Positions 25,023-37,135 of a DNA stretch of 64,000 nt are shown piece by piece (the stretch's first letter is position 1; every line of letters starts with the position of its first letter). Location of the stretch: positions 118,291,738 to 118,355,737 of the forward strand of contig CM040423.1 in NCBI GenBank assembly GCA_022702705.1, in the 5' to 3' direction. Below the pieces are notes generated by a model. The model saw nothing but the letters and a program-made list of their open reading frames with translations, ran no database searches and was not told the DNA's origin. Made by a program: the position numbers and the translations under genes. The DNA comes from Papilionanthe hookeriana x Papilionanthe teres (taxonomy: Eukaryota > Streptophyta > Magnoliopsida > Asparagales > Orchidaceae).

Positions 25023-26342
25023 ATTGTTTGTTTTTATTTTTGTTGTTGTTATTGTGTTGTGTTGTACTGCTTTGATGTAGTACTTATTTGTTTTTCATGT
25101 GATGTGTAACCCTGTTGGTGTATTATTATGTTGTATTAAAACATTGAAGTTGCTAAATGGACTGTGTAGTGCTGTGATCGTTTGTTTAATATTGTAGTGT
25201 TTTGTTGGATGTTTAGATGTTTAAAGTTAATTTCACTTTACCCATACAAATTTTTAAAATATTTATATCACTGCTACTAATTGTTTCATGCCTGCTAATT
25301 GTAAAGTTTGACTAATACCAGATAGCTGTTGAACATTTCAGGATTCCAACACAGAAAGTTTAGTTTTCTTCTACTTTCTACTGTTTCAAATTTACTGAAA
25401 AATTTACATTTTGGGGAGGGTATAGAAATATTAAATTTTATTTGTTCTGAATTATTGTATTTTCAAAAATTATTAGCATAACTTCTGGCAGTTGAACCTT
25501 ACTATAAGTTACTAAAACTTTTTATTTTAGTTGAATATTATGGAAGGATAGGATGAAAATTTTTAGTAATAAAGGTCAATTTTATAGAAGAAAGGTATTT
25601 GGTATGAAAGGATTTGATTATAGTCAACTATTTAAAGTAAATAAAACTGTATTTTTTAAATGTTAAGGGACTTAAAGTATTGTGTGTTAAGAAAAGATTG
25701 TAACTTTATGATGAAAAATAAAGCTTTTACGTAACTATAAAGTAAGGAGATGTCTCAAGTTTGAACTTTAGAAAGAGGAAAGTGAAGTTCAAAATCATTA
25801 AAGGTTATCTGGATATAGTAATCCTCATTAAAACAAAGAAGAGAAAGAAAAAGGAAAGAAAAGAAAAGAAGGATTGAAAAACAATCCCAAAAAGAAATAC
25901 AAAAGAAAAGAAAAAGAAAGAAAAATATTTATGAGGAGAAGCTTGAGGAGATGCATAATCAAAAATTAGCTTCACTTGAGTCACCCTAAAGGGAGAACTT
26001 GATTTCATTTCTAAATTTATATTTAAAGTATTGGCCTACATTCTAATGAAGTTTTCATGAACTTCTTTTTCACATAGTCTTTCAAGGAACTTTTAGTGTG
26101 ACAAATTATGGTTTATCTTGAAATAAATAGAAGACTAGAACCCTTAGACTTGATTGCTGAATATTCTTATACCTGTAGTGTTAACCTGAGTTACTAAATT
26201 TCTTTCTGAAAATCTAACCAATATATTCTTTTGAATGAAAATTTTTAATTTCCTACAGTTGAAAAGTATATTTCCTAGAGTTATATTTGATGTAGTAAAA
26301 GGATTATTTGAGGACAAGTAATAGTTAAAGTTTGAAGGATTT
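25023..26342 (+). other. 3' non-coding region of element E
   Basis: Same layout as in F: G-rich tract (cattttggggaggg, 25407-25420), purine-rich run (25840-25925), the conserved gaggagaagcttgaggagat block, stem-loop at 26303-26322 (attatttgaggacaagtaat, one G-T pair), and polypurine tract (agtttgaaggatttt) up to 26342. No ORF of note. Confidence 0.7.
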
Positions 26343-28032
26343 TGATGCACCAAAAATATATACGTTTTTGCTATATAATTTTACCCTTTTTTTGTGATAT
26401 TGCACTTTAAAGAAAGGTGTTTTTGATGATTTGTTGTAGGTATGATGATTTTAGGTGATTGGAGCAAAAATAAGCGAAAAAGAATGAATTTAGAACAAAA
26501 TGGAATAAAAAGGAGCAAAAGGGTAGAAAATAGTTTCTAGCGCCGCCGGCGCCAGAATGGGCGCCGCTGGCACCATTTTCCAGAGACTTCAGAAATAATT
26601 CGGGTGATAGAGCGCCGCCGGCGCCCAAAGTCGGTGGAATTCAAATTTGAAGAGTTTTGGCGACCTTTTGAAGGGATGCCTATGGAAACTCTTGGGATTT
26701 CGTTTCTAACTTATAAGTAACTATTTTTGGATGAAAATGGTGTGGAGTTTAGTGGTTCTTCAGTGGTTCTAGTGTAGTTTTAGTGTGAGTTAAAAGTTAT
26801 GGTTTAGGAGAAGAGTGTGTAGAAGTTGGAGTTTGAGAGGAATTCTTCTCTAAGGAGTGAAAAAGAAGGAGTAAAGTGAGAGATTGCTTCTTCCTTTCCA
26901 TTCTAAAGAATGAATCAAGTGTTGTAAAGAAGAGAGAAAAGGATTCAAAGGAACTTCAAGGGAATTGCATTGGGGAAGAGGAAGAGATAAGTTATATTTT
27001 TTTTTATGGTTTGTATGACTTTTCTTTTATAGATAAAATCCATGTTTTATTATATCTTCTTCATGAATTCTGAGTAGTCTCCTTTGTCTTTCTTCTTGCA
27101 TAGAGATGTGATGATAGATTGATGTGGATTTAATATGCTTTTAATGCATTGAAGAAATTGTGATGGTTTTTCATTTCGAACTTAATTTACTTTTTGATTT
27201 AGCCAATTGAAATGTTAATATATGTTGTTGAACATTAATTCTGAAGGGATTTAATGTCCTACAAAAATAATGAAGAATCCATTCAAGTTTCGTGGATGAA
27301 TTGCGTAGTTCATGGAAATTGAGTGCAAATAAATAAGGAAATGTGTTTTGATGGACTTCAATTGGAGGTTTCAGGGTGACACTCTGAGATCCCCAAATTG
27401 GTTCTAAGATTAGTAACTAAACAACGGAGCTTAGCCTTCAGGTGAAGACTGAGTGGGAGCTTCGAAGTGAGAGCCGGTATCCTCCCAGCCTAATCTTAGA
27501 TTGAGTGACTAAACTTAGGATGTGTCAATGTTATTTCATGCTTAAAAGAGGGGGTACTCTTTTAAGGGTAAAGAATCATCTATGCTCCTATTTGGAACAA
27601 TAACATAGATATTTGTTCCATATCAATCCACACATCATATTCTCATTGCAAGAGGAAAGATAATTTTCTCATAAATCAAAAACCTTTCAAATACATACTT
27701 TAGTGTGTCTGCTCGTTAATTCTGTTTTTTAAAGTTGTTAAAAGTAATTGTAGTTTAATTAATTGTTACTGTTTTATGCATAGTGGTAGTAGAAGTAAGT
27801 AGTAAACTTTAAGTGCAATTTAAGTATCGGATTTCAGTGTTATATTATATATATTGTGAAACACTTTCTTCTACTTCGTACTTCCCTGTGGGATCGATAA
27901 CCAGGACTCCATTAAAGCCCTGTATTACTTGATAAGATACATATACTTGCATTGAGTGTTCAGACTTTACAAAATCATTACAAACATATAAAAGTTTGAG
28001 TTCATACATTCTTGCATATATAAAGCCCATCG
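26343..28032 (+). mobile_element. 3' LTR of element E (about 1690 bp)
   Basis: It begins TGATGCACC and aligns throughout with the two LTRs of C (41871-43441 and 60825-62424). GC-rich blocks lie at 26539-26575 and 26611-26627 (gcgccgccggcgccc). A short ORF of about 65 codons at 26876-27073 is shared with the C LTRs. The cctgtgggatcgat / tattacttgata / catatacttgc box lies at about 27887-27960. The final base of CATCA appears mutated to G. Confidence 0.85.
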
Positions 28033-28430
28033 GTCAATTAGCCAAACTTGGTCAAAATGATCAATTTTGAACCCAATGGCCACCACATTGACCATCTGGT
28101 CAACCCTAGATCATGATTTGTCAAACATGGTCAAAATAGTCAATTTTGGACGTAATGACCAGCACATTGACCATCTGGTCAACCCTAGACCTAGTTTAGT
28201 CAAAATTGATCAAAAAGGTCAATTTTGGACCCAATGACCACCATATTTACCATTCAGTCAACCATAAGACCAAATTAGTCAAACTTGGTCAAAATGATCA
28301 ATTTTGGACCCAATGGTCACCACATTAACCATTTTGTCGACCCAAACCCCAAAATTGGTCAAAATGGATCAATTAGTTAACTCAAGGCCATATGATCACC
28401 ATTAAGCCAACCATAAACCCTACGGTTAAC
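28033..28430. repeat. About 79-bp tandem repeat with ggtcaaaat cores
   Basis: The core ggtcaaaatgatcaatttt (and close variants) recurs at about 28050, 28129, 28208, 28287 and 28357, i.e. steps of 79, 79, 79 and 70 bp. Each unit also holds cccaatgacc and an accatctggtcaacc-type segment. Divergence between units indicates an old array. Confidence 0.75.
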
Positions 28431-29830
28431 TGAATCTCTAAAGCATAGCACCATATGGTCAATTTCACCATCATGATCAACCATGGTCAACCATGGTTAA
28501 CTTATGTCAAAATGACCAAACCTAGCCATACCACCAAACCCAATGGACCTTACGACTAGCCTAACCATGACAAGGTCAAGTAAGTCACCCTGGTTAATCT
28601 TAGACCCAAATGGGCCAACATTGGTCAACATTGGTCAACTTTGGTCAAATATAGTAAAAAGGTCAATCTTGGGCCAAATTCATAAAAATTGGTTTAATGA
28701 ACAACACCTAAAATCATTTTGACCAATATATGGGTTAATATTATAATCTCATATATTTTTAATTAATTACATAATTAATTCAAAATGAAATTAAAACCAA
28801 ATAACCATAAATTGAAATCAAATTTATGACATCCTACATGACATCTAAAACCCTTGAATGATTTTCAAAATTGAATTCAACACATGGGGGATTGCCAATG
28901 GGTCACCCATGACCCTTGAGACCCACCATAAAATGTTTAACCCAAAAAACCAACCTATGAGCCACCATTGTTGACGAAATCAAAGGCCATCATGAGACCA
29001 TTATGAGGGGTAGTAAGAGGTGTCATTCCTTCATGAACTCTTGGGAGAACATTTGGTCGAGTCATCACTCCCCCCACTCTTCATCTAATTGAAGATAAAA
29101 CTTACCAAATTCATCCTCTCCCTCATAATTTAACTCATCATGACATGACATGGAAATGATAAAAGAGGAAGCTCATATGTCATTCTATTCCAAATCCATT
29201 GAATGATTTTAATGAGCTCAAGTGTCGAAGGTTAATCCAGCTGATTTAAAGAGCCTTATCTAGCTCATTCCTTCCCCAATAGGAATAAGACATAACCATA
29301 ACATTCATTTTCAAAATTTTTGAAGTTATGGTGAGCCAACTTTAGGGATGCTAAATGCAATCATTCTCAACCCAATTTTGATCTCTTTAGGATCCTTTAT
29401 CTTCTCTGAGCTGTCACCTTCCTCTCCAAGCAAACCCAAGCTTTTCCATAGCCTCATCCATGGCTATTTAAGGAGCTAACCTAAAAGCTCCTCAAGAGAA
29501 GAGAAGCTAATCTACCCTACCTAAACATTGAGACACCAAAGACCAAAATTGTTCTTCAAACCCTAAGGAGTTGTTTCCCCTAGAATTAGCCCCTGAAAGC
29601 CACTAACTTATTCTAATTTCATGCCAAGAAAGGATAATTTTTTGGTTTGATACAAAACCTTTCATAACCAATTTGACCGTTGCTACACCATCCTTGAGTT
29701 GTACGAAGATGTTTCCAATCGAAATTGGACTTTCCCGTGAGTCCTAACCCATTCCAAGATCAAGCTGTGAGCCCATTTAAGTGAAATCGTATCTCCACCT
29801 GATTTCATTCCAAATTGAGCACACTAGGAG

Positions 29831-29835
29831 CTTCG
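29831..29835. repeat. Target site duplication of element D, left
   Basis: cttcg directly precedes TGATATACC. The identical cttcg lies at 63915-63919 after the other end of D. Confidence 0.9.
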
Positions 29836-31695
29836 TGATATACCTAAATATATAACATTTTTATGCTCATTTTTATACACATTATTGATGATATTGCACT
29901 TTAATGGAAGGTATTTGTGTGTTTTTCTTTCAGGTACACTTAAATGAACCAAATATGTCAAAATGAGTGAAAAAGGATCAGACTTGAAGCAAAAATGAAG
30001 GTGTTAAAATGAACTGGGGCACCTAAGTGCCAGCTGACAAAGAGAGCCGTACCTAAGGCACACGGACCCTGCGCTTAAGCGCCAAACAATTTCTTTGCAA
30101 TTTTAAAGAATTTTTGGTGAATTTTGAAGAGATGTTCGAGGCATCCTTTAGTACAAACATGGGTAACTAAACAAGGGTGCCAAAATACATTCAAATTTCA
30201 CTTGAAATGATGCATCTCTTGGGTAGATTCCATGAATATGAACACATTTTGAAAAGACATCAAGACACCTTTTGGAGAAAATATAAAGGAAGGACTTAAA
30301 GTGTGTAAAAGAGGGTGTTTTGAGTTCTTTTATAGAGAGGAAAATTAGAGTTTGTAGAGAGTATTTTAAGTAAGAAGTTGTAGGATTCTTACTTAGGGTT
30401 TCCTCGCACTTTTCTCCTTCTTAGTGAAAGAGATGGTGAGTAGGGATTCCTAGGTAAAAATCTATCTTAGGTTACGCGACTAGTCCAAGGAGGCTTGTAA
30501 GAGAAAGGAAGAGATTCAAAGGAACATCAAGAGTTTGATGGAGAGGACCTTGAGATAAGATTTTATCTTTGTACTTCATTTGATTTTAATTGAGACTTCT
30601 TATGTTTTATACATAGTTTCTACTTTTAAAACTATTTGTAGTTTTATTTTCTATATGGATTCTGAGTAGTTTTCTTTATCTTTTTCCTTAAAATGAAAAG
30701 TTATTAAGTGTTGGATGAAAGTTGTGGAAGTATTGATTTTTAATGTTGGAAGAAGTTGTGTTTATTCAATCCTTGCACTTCATTTACTTCTTGATTTTGC
30801 CAATCATGATGCTAACATTTGTTATGAGAACTTGTAAGATCGTAGTAGGTATTATTTTAATCAACAATAGGTAGGAATCACATGGGATTGTTTCGATGTG
30901 GAAGTAATTCATATAATATTGTGCAAATAAATAGGGAAATATACTTTGATGGGTGTAGAATTAGAGACTTTAGGGTGACAGACTTAAGCCCCTAATTTGG
31001 TTTATTGTTTTAGGTTTTGATACAAGAGTTAGCCCCTAGGTGGAGGGAAAGAAGGAAACTCTATAGTGAGACCTAGTATCTTCCCTACCTAACCCATCTT
31101 CAGAACTATTCAAACTTTAAACTAGCCAATGTTCTTTATTGCATCTCTTGTAAGGGTAAAGAATAAAATTTCTACTATTTGGTACAACAAATTTTGATTA
31201 CTTCCACAACATAAATTCTTCACTTATTACTCATTCATGATAAGGAAATAAGATATTTTTATTTATACTTCTTTAAATCTTACAAAAATCTTGTTATAGT
31301 TAGATAATTCTTACCTTTATCTTATAATTTAAGAAAATACCTAAAAAATCCTATTTTAAAAGTTTGCTTCTATCTGAAACTGTTTAAGTAAGTGTCTTTT
31401 TTAAAATAAAATTTGTATTCTAAAAATTTTTTATCTTTTAATATCCATAAGTTTCCCCGTGGGATCAATATTTTGGGGCTTAATCAGAAAGTCCTATATT
31501 ACTTGATAATGATACGTATACTTGCATAGAATCCCTAAATTAAAATATTGCAGTTGTATTCTAATTTACATCATAATCAAGTTTTTAGCATTGTTGTAAA
31601 GATGAATATTTTACATCAAAAATATAATTTTAATTGGATCACCAAAAACATAAATTTTAGCAGTTTTCATCAGGAAGTAAATAAAATCGGGATCA
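29836..31695 (+). mobile_element. 5' LTR of element D (1860 bp)
   Basis: It begins TGATATACC and ends GGGATCA. A TATA-like aatataaagg lies at about 30288 (tatataaaagg in the 3' copy near 62478). GC-rich blocks with the D-specific spelling cgcttaagcgcc are at 30030-30090. The terminal box (ccgtgggatc, tattacttgata, acgtatacttgc) is at 31455-31530. It shares segments such as gtgcaaataaatagggaaat with the LTRs of C and E, so the families are related. Confidence 0.9.
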
Positions 31696-31701
31696 AGTTT
31701 T

Positions 31702-31719
31702 TGACGTCATTACCAGGGA
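31702..31719 (+). promoter_or_regulatory. Primer binding site of element D
   Basis: tgacgtcattaccaggga lies six bases after the LTR end, a decayed version of the Athila tRNA-Asp site tggcgccgttgccgggga. Confidence 0.75.
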
Positions 31720-31877
31720 ATAAAAAAAATAAATTTTTTTTTTAGATTTGAATTGGAAAGATAAATTAAAAATAATTTTTTAGAAAAAACAAAATTACTA
31801 ATTTTAGAAAGTCTTACTTAAACCTTATCTGTTATTATGTGTTTTATTTTATTTTTATTGTTGTGTTATAATAGTTT

Positions 31878-33275
31878 ATGCAAAGTTCAGGTTCTAAAAA
31901 ACTTATGTCTTACAATTCTGAATTAGAACGAACTATTCTAAAAATTAAAAAAATAAAAATACAGAAAAAAATTCAAAAACTTTAAGAAATGGCAAATCAA
32001 ATTAATCAAAATGCTAAAATTCATCATGAATTATGACCTTTAAGAGATTATGCAAACTCTACAGTGGATGAACTTCATGGTAGTATTCAAAATCTTGTCG
32101 TAGCTACTAATTCATTTGATCTTAAAACTGTTATTATCAAAATGGTATCTAATAATTTTTTTGGGGGATAACAAACTGAAGATCCAAATTTACATCTTAC
32201 CAATTTTCTAAAATTGTGTGCTACATTTAAATATGATGGTGTTTCTGATAATGTTGTTAGGCTTAGACTTTTTCCATTCTCACTTAAGGACAAGGCTAAC
32301 ATATGGTTGAATTTTTTAGCACCTGATCTATTAGAACTTGGGGTGATTTAACACATAAATTCCTTGCTAAATGTTTTCCATCTTAAAAAATTGCGAAGCT
32401 TCGAAATAATATTACATCTTTTTGTCAGTTTGAAGGGGAATCTATTTATGAAGCTTGGGAATGATTTAGAGAACTCCTAAGAAAGTGTCCACACCATGTT
32501 GTGGTAAATTATTCAAACTTTTTAAAATGGATTAGCTGGATCGCTTAGATCTATTATCGATTCCGCTGCTGGTGGTTCATCGATGTCTAAACCATTTTCT
32601 GAAGCTTATGCTTTAATTGAAAAAGGGTAAATCCTAAAAAGGTAGCCAATATTCATGATCTGAAGCTTTTGCCATGTTAGCAAATCAAGTTGCTACAATT
32701 TCAAGGAAGATAGACCAATTTGGAATGAATTTTTCTCAATCAAATAAAATCATTGAAGTGAAATCATTAGGCCGAATGGTAGATTCTTAAAGATCAACTG
32801 AGACTTTCAATTCTATTAATAACAAGTTAAATAACCCATATTCGAATTATTATAATCCAGGTTGGAAAAAATATCCTAATTTAACTAGAATAACAATTTG
32901 GGTGGTATTAATCAACAATGGGGAAGCAACCAAGTAAACCCATTGGGGAACTGGAACAACTAAGTTAATAGTAATTATAGAGCTACATATCCTCCAAGTT
33001 TCAATAATAGTTTACAATTTAAGGATAAAAAATAGTCTATAGAAGAAGTAGTGTTACAAATGAGAAATCAGTTACAAAGTCAAGGAGCTACTATAAGAAA
33101 TATTGAGAATCAGTTGGGACAAATTGCAAATTCATTAAGTAATAGAACCCAAGGAACACTTCCTAGTAATACAGAAGTTAATCCTAAAGACCAGAATAAA
33201 GAGCAAGTAAAGGTTGTTCAACTTAGAAGTGGAAGAGAGTTGGAAAGCAGAGTTCAAAAAGAAAGAAGAAATTGA
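31878..33275 (+). pseudogene. gag: gag of element D, broken
   Basis: The ATG encodes MQSSGSKKLMSYNSELERTI, parallel to the gag starts of C and G. Stops and shifts appear from 31984 onward, but the conserved core remains readable: EDPNLHLTNFLKLCATFKYD (about 32180-32240), then SLKDKANIWLNFL, then FCQFEGESIYEAW near 32430. The last open piece, 33051-33275, reads RNIENQLGQIANSLSNRTQG and KVVQLRSGREL, the usual gag-to-protease linker. Gag would form the particle. Confidence 0.85.
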
Positions 33276-33299
33276 AAAATCTAAAGAGTAAGCTCCGAA

Positions 33300-33954
33300 A
33301 GATTTTGAGAGACGTATTTGTCCACTTAAGATTGATTTAGAAAAGCTACAACTAACTCCATTTCCTTAAAGACTTCGTCAATAAAAGTTGGATAAGAAAT
33401 TTTCAAAATTTTTGGAAATCTTTAAAAAGCTTACAATTAACATTCCTTTTGTTGAAGCTTTAGAACAAATGCTAAGCTATGTGAAGTTTATGAAGGATAT
33501 TCTTAAAAGAAAAAGAAAGTTTGAAGATAATGAGACTGTTGCACTTAGTGAGGAGTGCAGTGCTATAATGTAGAAAAAACTTCCTGAAAAGCTTAAAGAT
33601 CCTGGAAATTTCACAATTCCATGTGAGATAGAAGACATATTTTTTGGAAAAGCTTTATGTGATTTGGGTGCAAGTATTAATCTTATGCCATTACATATAT
33701 TTAAAAGACTTGGATTAGGAGAAATATCTCCTACAACTATAACCTTGCAATTATTAGATTGTTCTATCACTTATCTTAAGGGAGTTGTAGAAGATGTTTT
33801 GGTGAAGGTGGATCGATTTATCATTCATATTGATTTTATCATGTTAGATATGGAGGAAGATAAAGAGATACCTATCATTTTAGGGAGACCTTTTCTAAAA
33901 AAAGGTAGAGCAATGATAGAAGTGCTAAAAGGGGGAATTAACTATACATGTTAA
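33300..33954 (+). pseudogene. pol: Aspartic protease region of element D
   Basis: 33388-33573 reads FSKFLEIFKKLTINIPFVEA, which precedes protease in Athila polyproteins. 33640-33954 carries the active-site motif LCDLGASINLMPL, the middle segment YLKGVVEDVLVKVDRF, and IPIILGRPFL near the end. DLGAS is the usual Athila form of the retropepsin D-S/T-G motif. A stop at 33571-33573 and the end at 33954 disconnect it from gag and RT. Protease would cut the polyprotein; this copy is dead. Confidence 0.85.
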
Positions 33955-35300
33955 TGATCAAACAATCACTTTTAATATTTCCAAGTCAATGAAATACCCT
34001 GCAAAAGGTAAAGATGATTCAGGATAGATGCTATGAGATATCTTAGTGAACATCATTTCAAAATAACTTATTAAGAGAATTTAGAAATGAAAGAATTGGA
34101 ACATGAGCAAGAAGAGGAATTAGAACATCTTAATGATTTTATTGAAGAAAATTTAAATTTTGTTATAGAAAGTTTTGAAGTTCTACATAGGACAGAAAAA
34201 GACAATTTTTTGTCCATCAATTGAGAAAGCTCCTGAACTTGAATTAAATTTATTTCCTAAAACATTTAAAATATGCTTTTTTAGGTGATTCCTCAACTTT
34301 GCCGGTCATAATTTCTTAGAATTTAACTTCATAAGAAAAGTGTGTTTGCTAAAAATTTTGAAGAGATGTAAGAAAGCCTTTGGATGTACAATTGCTGATA
34401 TTAAAGGAATCGGCCAATCAATTTGTATCCATAGAATCCTGATGGAAGATAACTACAAACCCAGGGCTGATCCTTTAAGGTGAATAAATCTTATTATGAA
34501 AGTTGTTGTTAAGAAAGAAAATTTAAAGTGGTTAGATGCTGAATTTATGTATCCTATTTCAGATAGTGCATGGGCTAGTCTTATTCACTGTGTTCCTAAG
34601 AAAGGAAGATATTTTGTAACTGTTAATGAACATAATGAATTAATACCAAAAAGATAAGTTACAGGATGGTGAATATGCATTGATTATAGAAAATTAATCC
34701 TTGCCACGAGGAAATATCAATTTTCATTACCCTTTCTGGATTAAATGTTGGATAGACTAGCTGAGCATAAATAATTTTGTTTTATGAATGGATATACTAG
34801 TTATCACCAAATACAAATTGCTCCTAAGGATCAAGAGATAACAATGTTTACCAGTCCTTATGGTACTTTTGCTTGTAGAAGAATGCCCTTTGGTTTATGT
34901 AATGCCCCTACTACATTTCAAAGATGTATGATGGTTAGTTTTGGTGATTTAATAGAAAAAATGAATTAAAGTTTTTATGGATATTTTTGGTTGTTTAGAA
35001 CTTCTTTTGAGTAGTGTTTAGACCATTTATCATGAGTTCTTAAACACTGTGAAGGAGAAAACCTAGTTCTTAAATGGAAAAAAATCAAGTTTATGGTAGC
35101 AAGAGTAATTATTTTAGGACATCAAATTTCCGAGAAAGGTATGGAAGTAGATTCTGCAAAAATTTAAGTGATCACTAATTTATCTCATCGAACAAATGTG
35201 AGGGAAATTATGAGTTTTTTGGGACATGCTGGATTCTACAGGCGTTATATTAAATATTTTTAAAAAATTTCTAAACCTCTGGCATTTTCTCAAGAAAAAA
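33955..35300 (+). pseudogene. pol: Linker and reverse transcriptase of element D, broken
   Basis: 33955-34350 is a degraded spacer. RT starts near 34360 (KKAFGCTIADIKGI, then CIHRILMEDNYKPRADP), with shifts. 34784-34969 reads MNGYTSYHQIQIAPKDQEIT and MPFGLCNAPTTFQRCMM. The catalytic MDD box has become MDI at 34977-34985, so the second Asp is lost. Thumb/connection text (SFLGHAGFYRRYIKYF) lies near 35215-35265. Confidence 0.85.
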
Positions 35301-35810
35301 GTGATTTTCATTTTTGATCAAGATTGCCAAAAAGCTTGTGAACTTTTAAAAGAGAATTTAATCACTACTCCAGTTATTGTTTCACCAGATTGGAATAAAC
35401 CATTTGAATTAATGTGTGATGCATGTGATTATGCTATTGAGCTATTTTGAAACAGAAATATGATAAAATTTTCAAAGTAATTTACTATGATAGTAAAACT
35501 CTTAATGAGGTTCAAATTAATTATACCACAACTGAGAAAGAGTTATTAGCAATAGTATTTGCCATTAAAAAGTTCAGATCATAATTAATTGAAACAAAAT
35601 GTGTGGTGCATACTGATTATTCTACTATAAAGTATTTAATGAAAAAGATGGATGCAAAACTTAGACTGATAAGATGGGTTCTTCTTTTGCAAAAATTTGA
35701 TTTTTATATAGTAGATAGAAAGGGCCTGATAATCAAATTGTTGATCATTTATCAAGGCTTAATTCTTAGAAATTACTTTATTTTGATGAAGAAATTGATG
35801 AACATTTCCA
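35301..35810 (+). pseudogene. pol: RNase H of element D, broken
   Basis: 35330-35450 reads ACELLKENLITTPVIVSPDW and FELMCDACDYAIELF (catalytic Asp in CDACDY kept). TEKELLAIVFAIKKFR is near 35535-35580 in another frame. VHTDYSTIKYLMKK is at about 35603-35645, followed by IRWVLLLQKFDFYIVDRKG. Shifts at about 35450 and 35730 break the domain. Confidence 0.85.
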
Positions 35811-35819
35811 GATGAAACA

Positions 35820-37135
35820 TTAATCAATATTAATGAATGGCGTGTTCTGTGGTATGAAAACATTGTGATTTTTACTATTAGTAACATTTTACCTTATGGT
35901 CTGACACACCAACAAAAGAGGAAGTTTTTATCTAAAGCTAAGAATTATTTTTGGGACGACCTATTTTTGTATAAACAGTGGAATGATTTAATTATGCGAA
36001 GATGTGTGCCTTTAGAGGAAACTTTTGAAATTATCCAAAAATGTCATAATTCTGAATTTGGGGGACATTTTGGTGTTGATAAAACATCATATAGTGTCTT
36101 GCAATCTTGATTTTATTAGCCTACTATCTTTGGAGATGTAAATCCTTATATTAAAAATTGTGACCAGTATCAACATGTTGGCAATATTTATAGAAGAAAT
36201 GAGATGCTCCTCAATTATATTTTTGAAGTTGAAATATTTAACGTTTAGAGATTAGATTCATGGGACTATTTAAACCATCTTTCAGAAATTTATGTATACT
36301 GTTAGCTGTAGACTGCGTGTCTAAATGGATTAAAGCTATTGCTTTACCTTGATGTGATGCTCAAAGTGTTGCAAAGTTCTTAGAAATGAATATATTTTCA
36401 AGATTTGGAATGCCAAGAGTTATCATAACTGATGTGGGAAGTCATTTCAAAAATGTGTTAATAGAAATATTATTGAAGAAATATTGAATCTATCATCAAA
36501 TTTCTTCTGCTTATCAACCTTAGACAAGTAGTTTAGCTAAAGTTTCTAATCGAAAAATCAAAAGAATTCTAAAAAAATCTATTAATCCAACAAAAAGTGG
36601 ATTGGTCAGTCAAACTTCATTTTGCTTTGCGGGCTTATAGGACTGCTTATAAAACTCCCATAGGAATGTCACCATTCAGGTTAATTTATGGGAAAGCTTG
36701 TCACTTACCAGTAGAATTTGAGCATAAAGCATTTTGGGCTATTAAGAAATTCAATTATAATTTAAAGGATGCTGGTAAGAAGAGATTATTGTAATTAAAT
36801 GAGCTGGAAGAGATAAGGAATCAGTCTTATGAGAATGCTAGGATTTATAAACATAAGATAAAAAACTGGCATGATTGGAAGATTCTAACTAAAAATTTTG
36901 AACCAGGACAACAAGTTTTGCTTATAATGCAGATTAATATTATTTGCAGGAAAACTTAAGTTCACGTGGATGGGCTCATTTATTGTGGTAAAAGTTTATT
37001 CCTGTGGACCTGTGGATATTAAGGATCCTAAAATCCTAAAAAAAATTTTAAGTGAATGTTCATAGAGTGAAACCCTATTTCTTAGGGGATAAGACTAAAG
37101 TGAATGATGTTTTGATGTTGGGTCACCCAGAATAA
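35820..37135 (+). pseudogene. pol: Integrase of element D, broken
   Basis: The zinc domain region is open at 35865-36110 (CHNSEFGGHFGVDKTSY). A conserved Trp codon is TAG at 36117-36119, the same change as in C. A one-base loss lies near the first catalytic Asp at about 36255. IITDVGSHF near 36425 keeps the second Asp. The catalytic Glu codon is AAA (Lys) at 36539-36541. 36597-36794 keeps TPIGMSPFRLIYGK and CHLPVEFEHKAFWAI. Pol ends at the stop 37133-37135. Confidence 0.85.

Larger units (their letters stand above)
23151..28032 (+). mobile_element. Element E: 3' portion of a C-like Athila-type retrotransposon
   Basis: From about 23160 to 28032 the sequence follows element C from about 57960 to 62424: inter-ORF region, second env-position ORF, 3' non-coding region, 3' LTR. 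The 5' part of E is not seen; it may lie left of the window if F was inserted in E. The last LTR bases are CATCG (CATCA expected), followed by gtcaa at 28033. Confidence 0.75.
28033..29835. repeat. Background repeat R0, left part, target of element D
   Basis: This starts with a tandem array rich in ggtcaa (28033-28430), continues as low-complexity AT-rich DNA with many tggtcaa words to about 28700, and then as single-copy-looking sequence without ORFs. atggctatttaaggagc near 29460 resembles a TATA-containing promoter, so R0 may be the U3 part of another LTR. R0 resumes at 63920 after D. Confidence 0.5.

Noticed and set aside
28033..28430. CRISPR-like array
   Set aside because: Units are directly adjacent diverged tandem copies without unique spacers, and the sequence is plant DNA.
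29480..29835. Promoter and 5' end of a host gene near atggctatttaagg
   Set aside because: No ORF follows within R0 or after D, and the context is repetitive; an LTR promoter is more likely.
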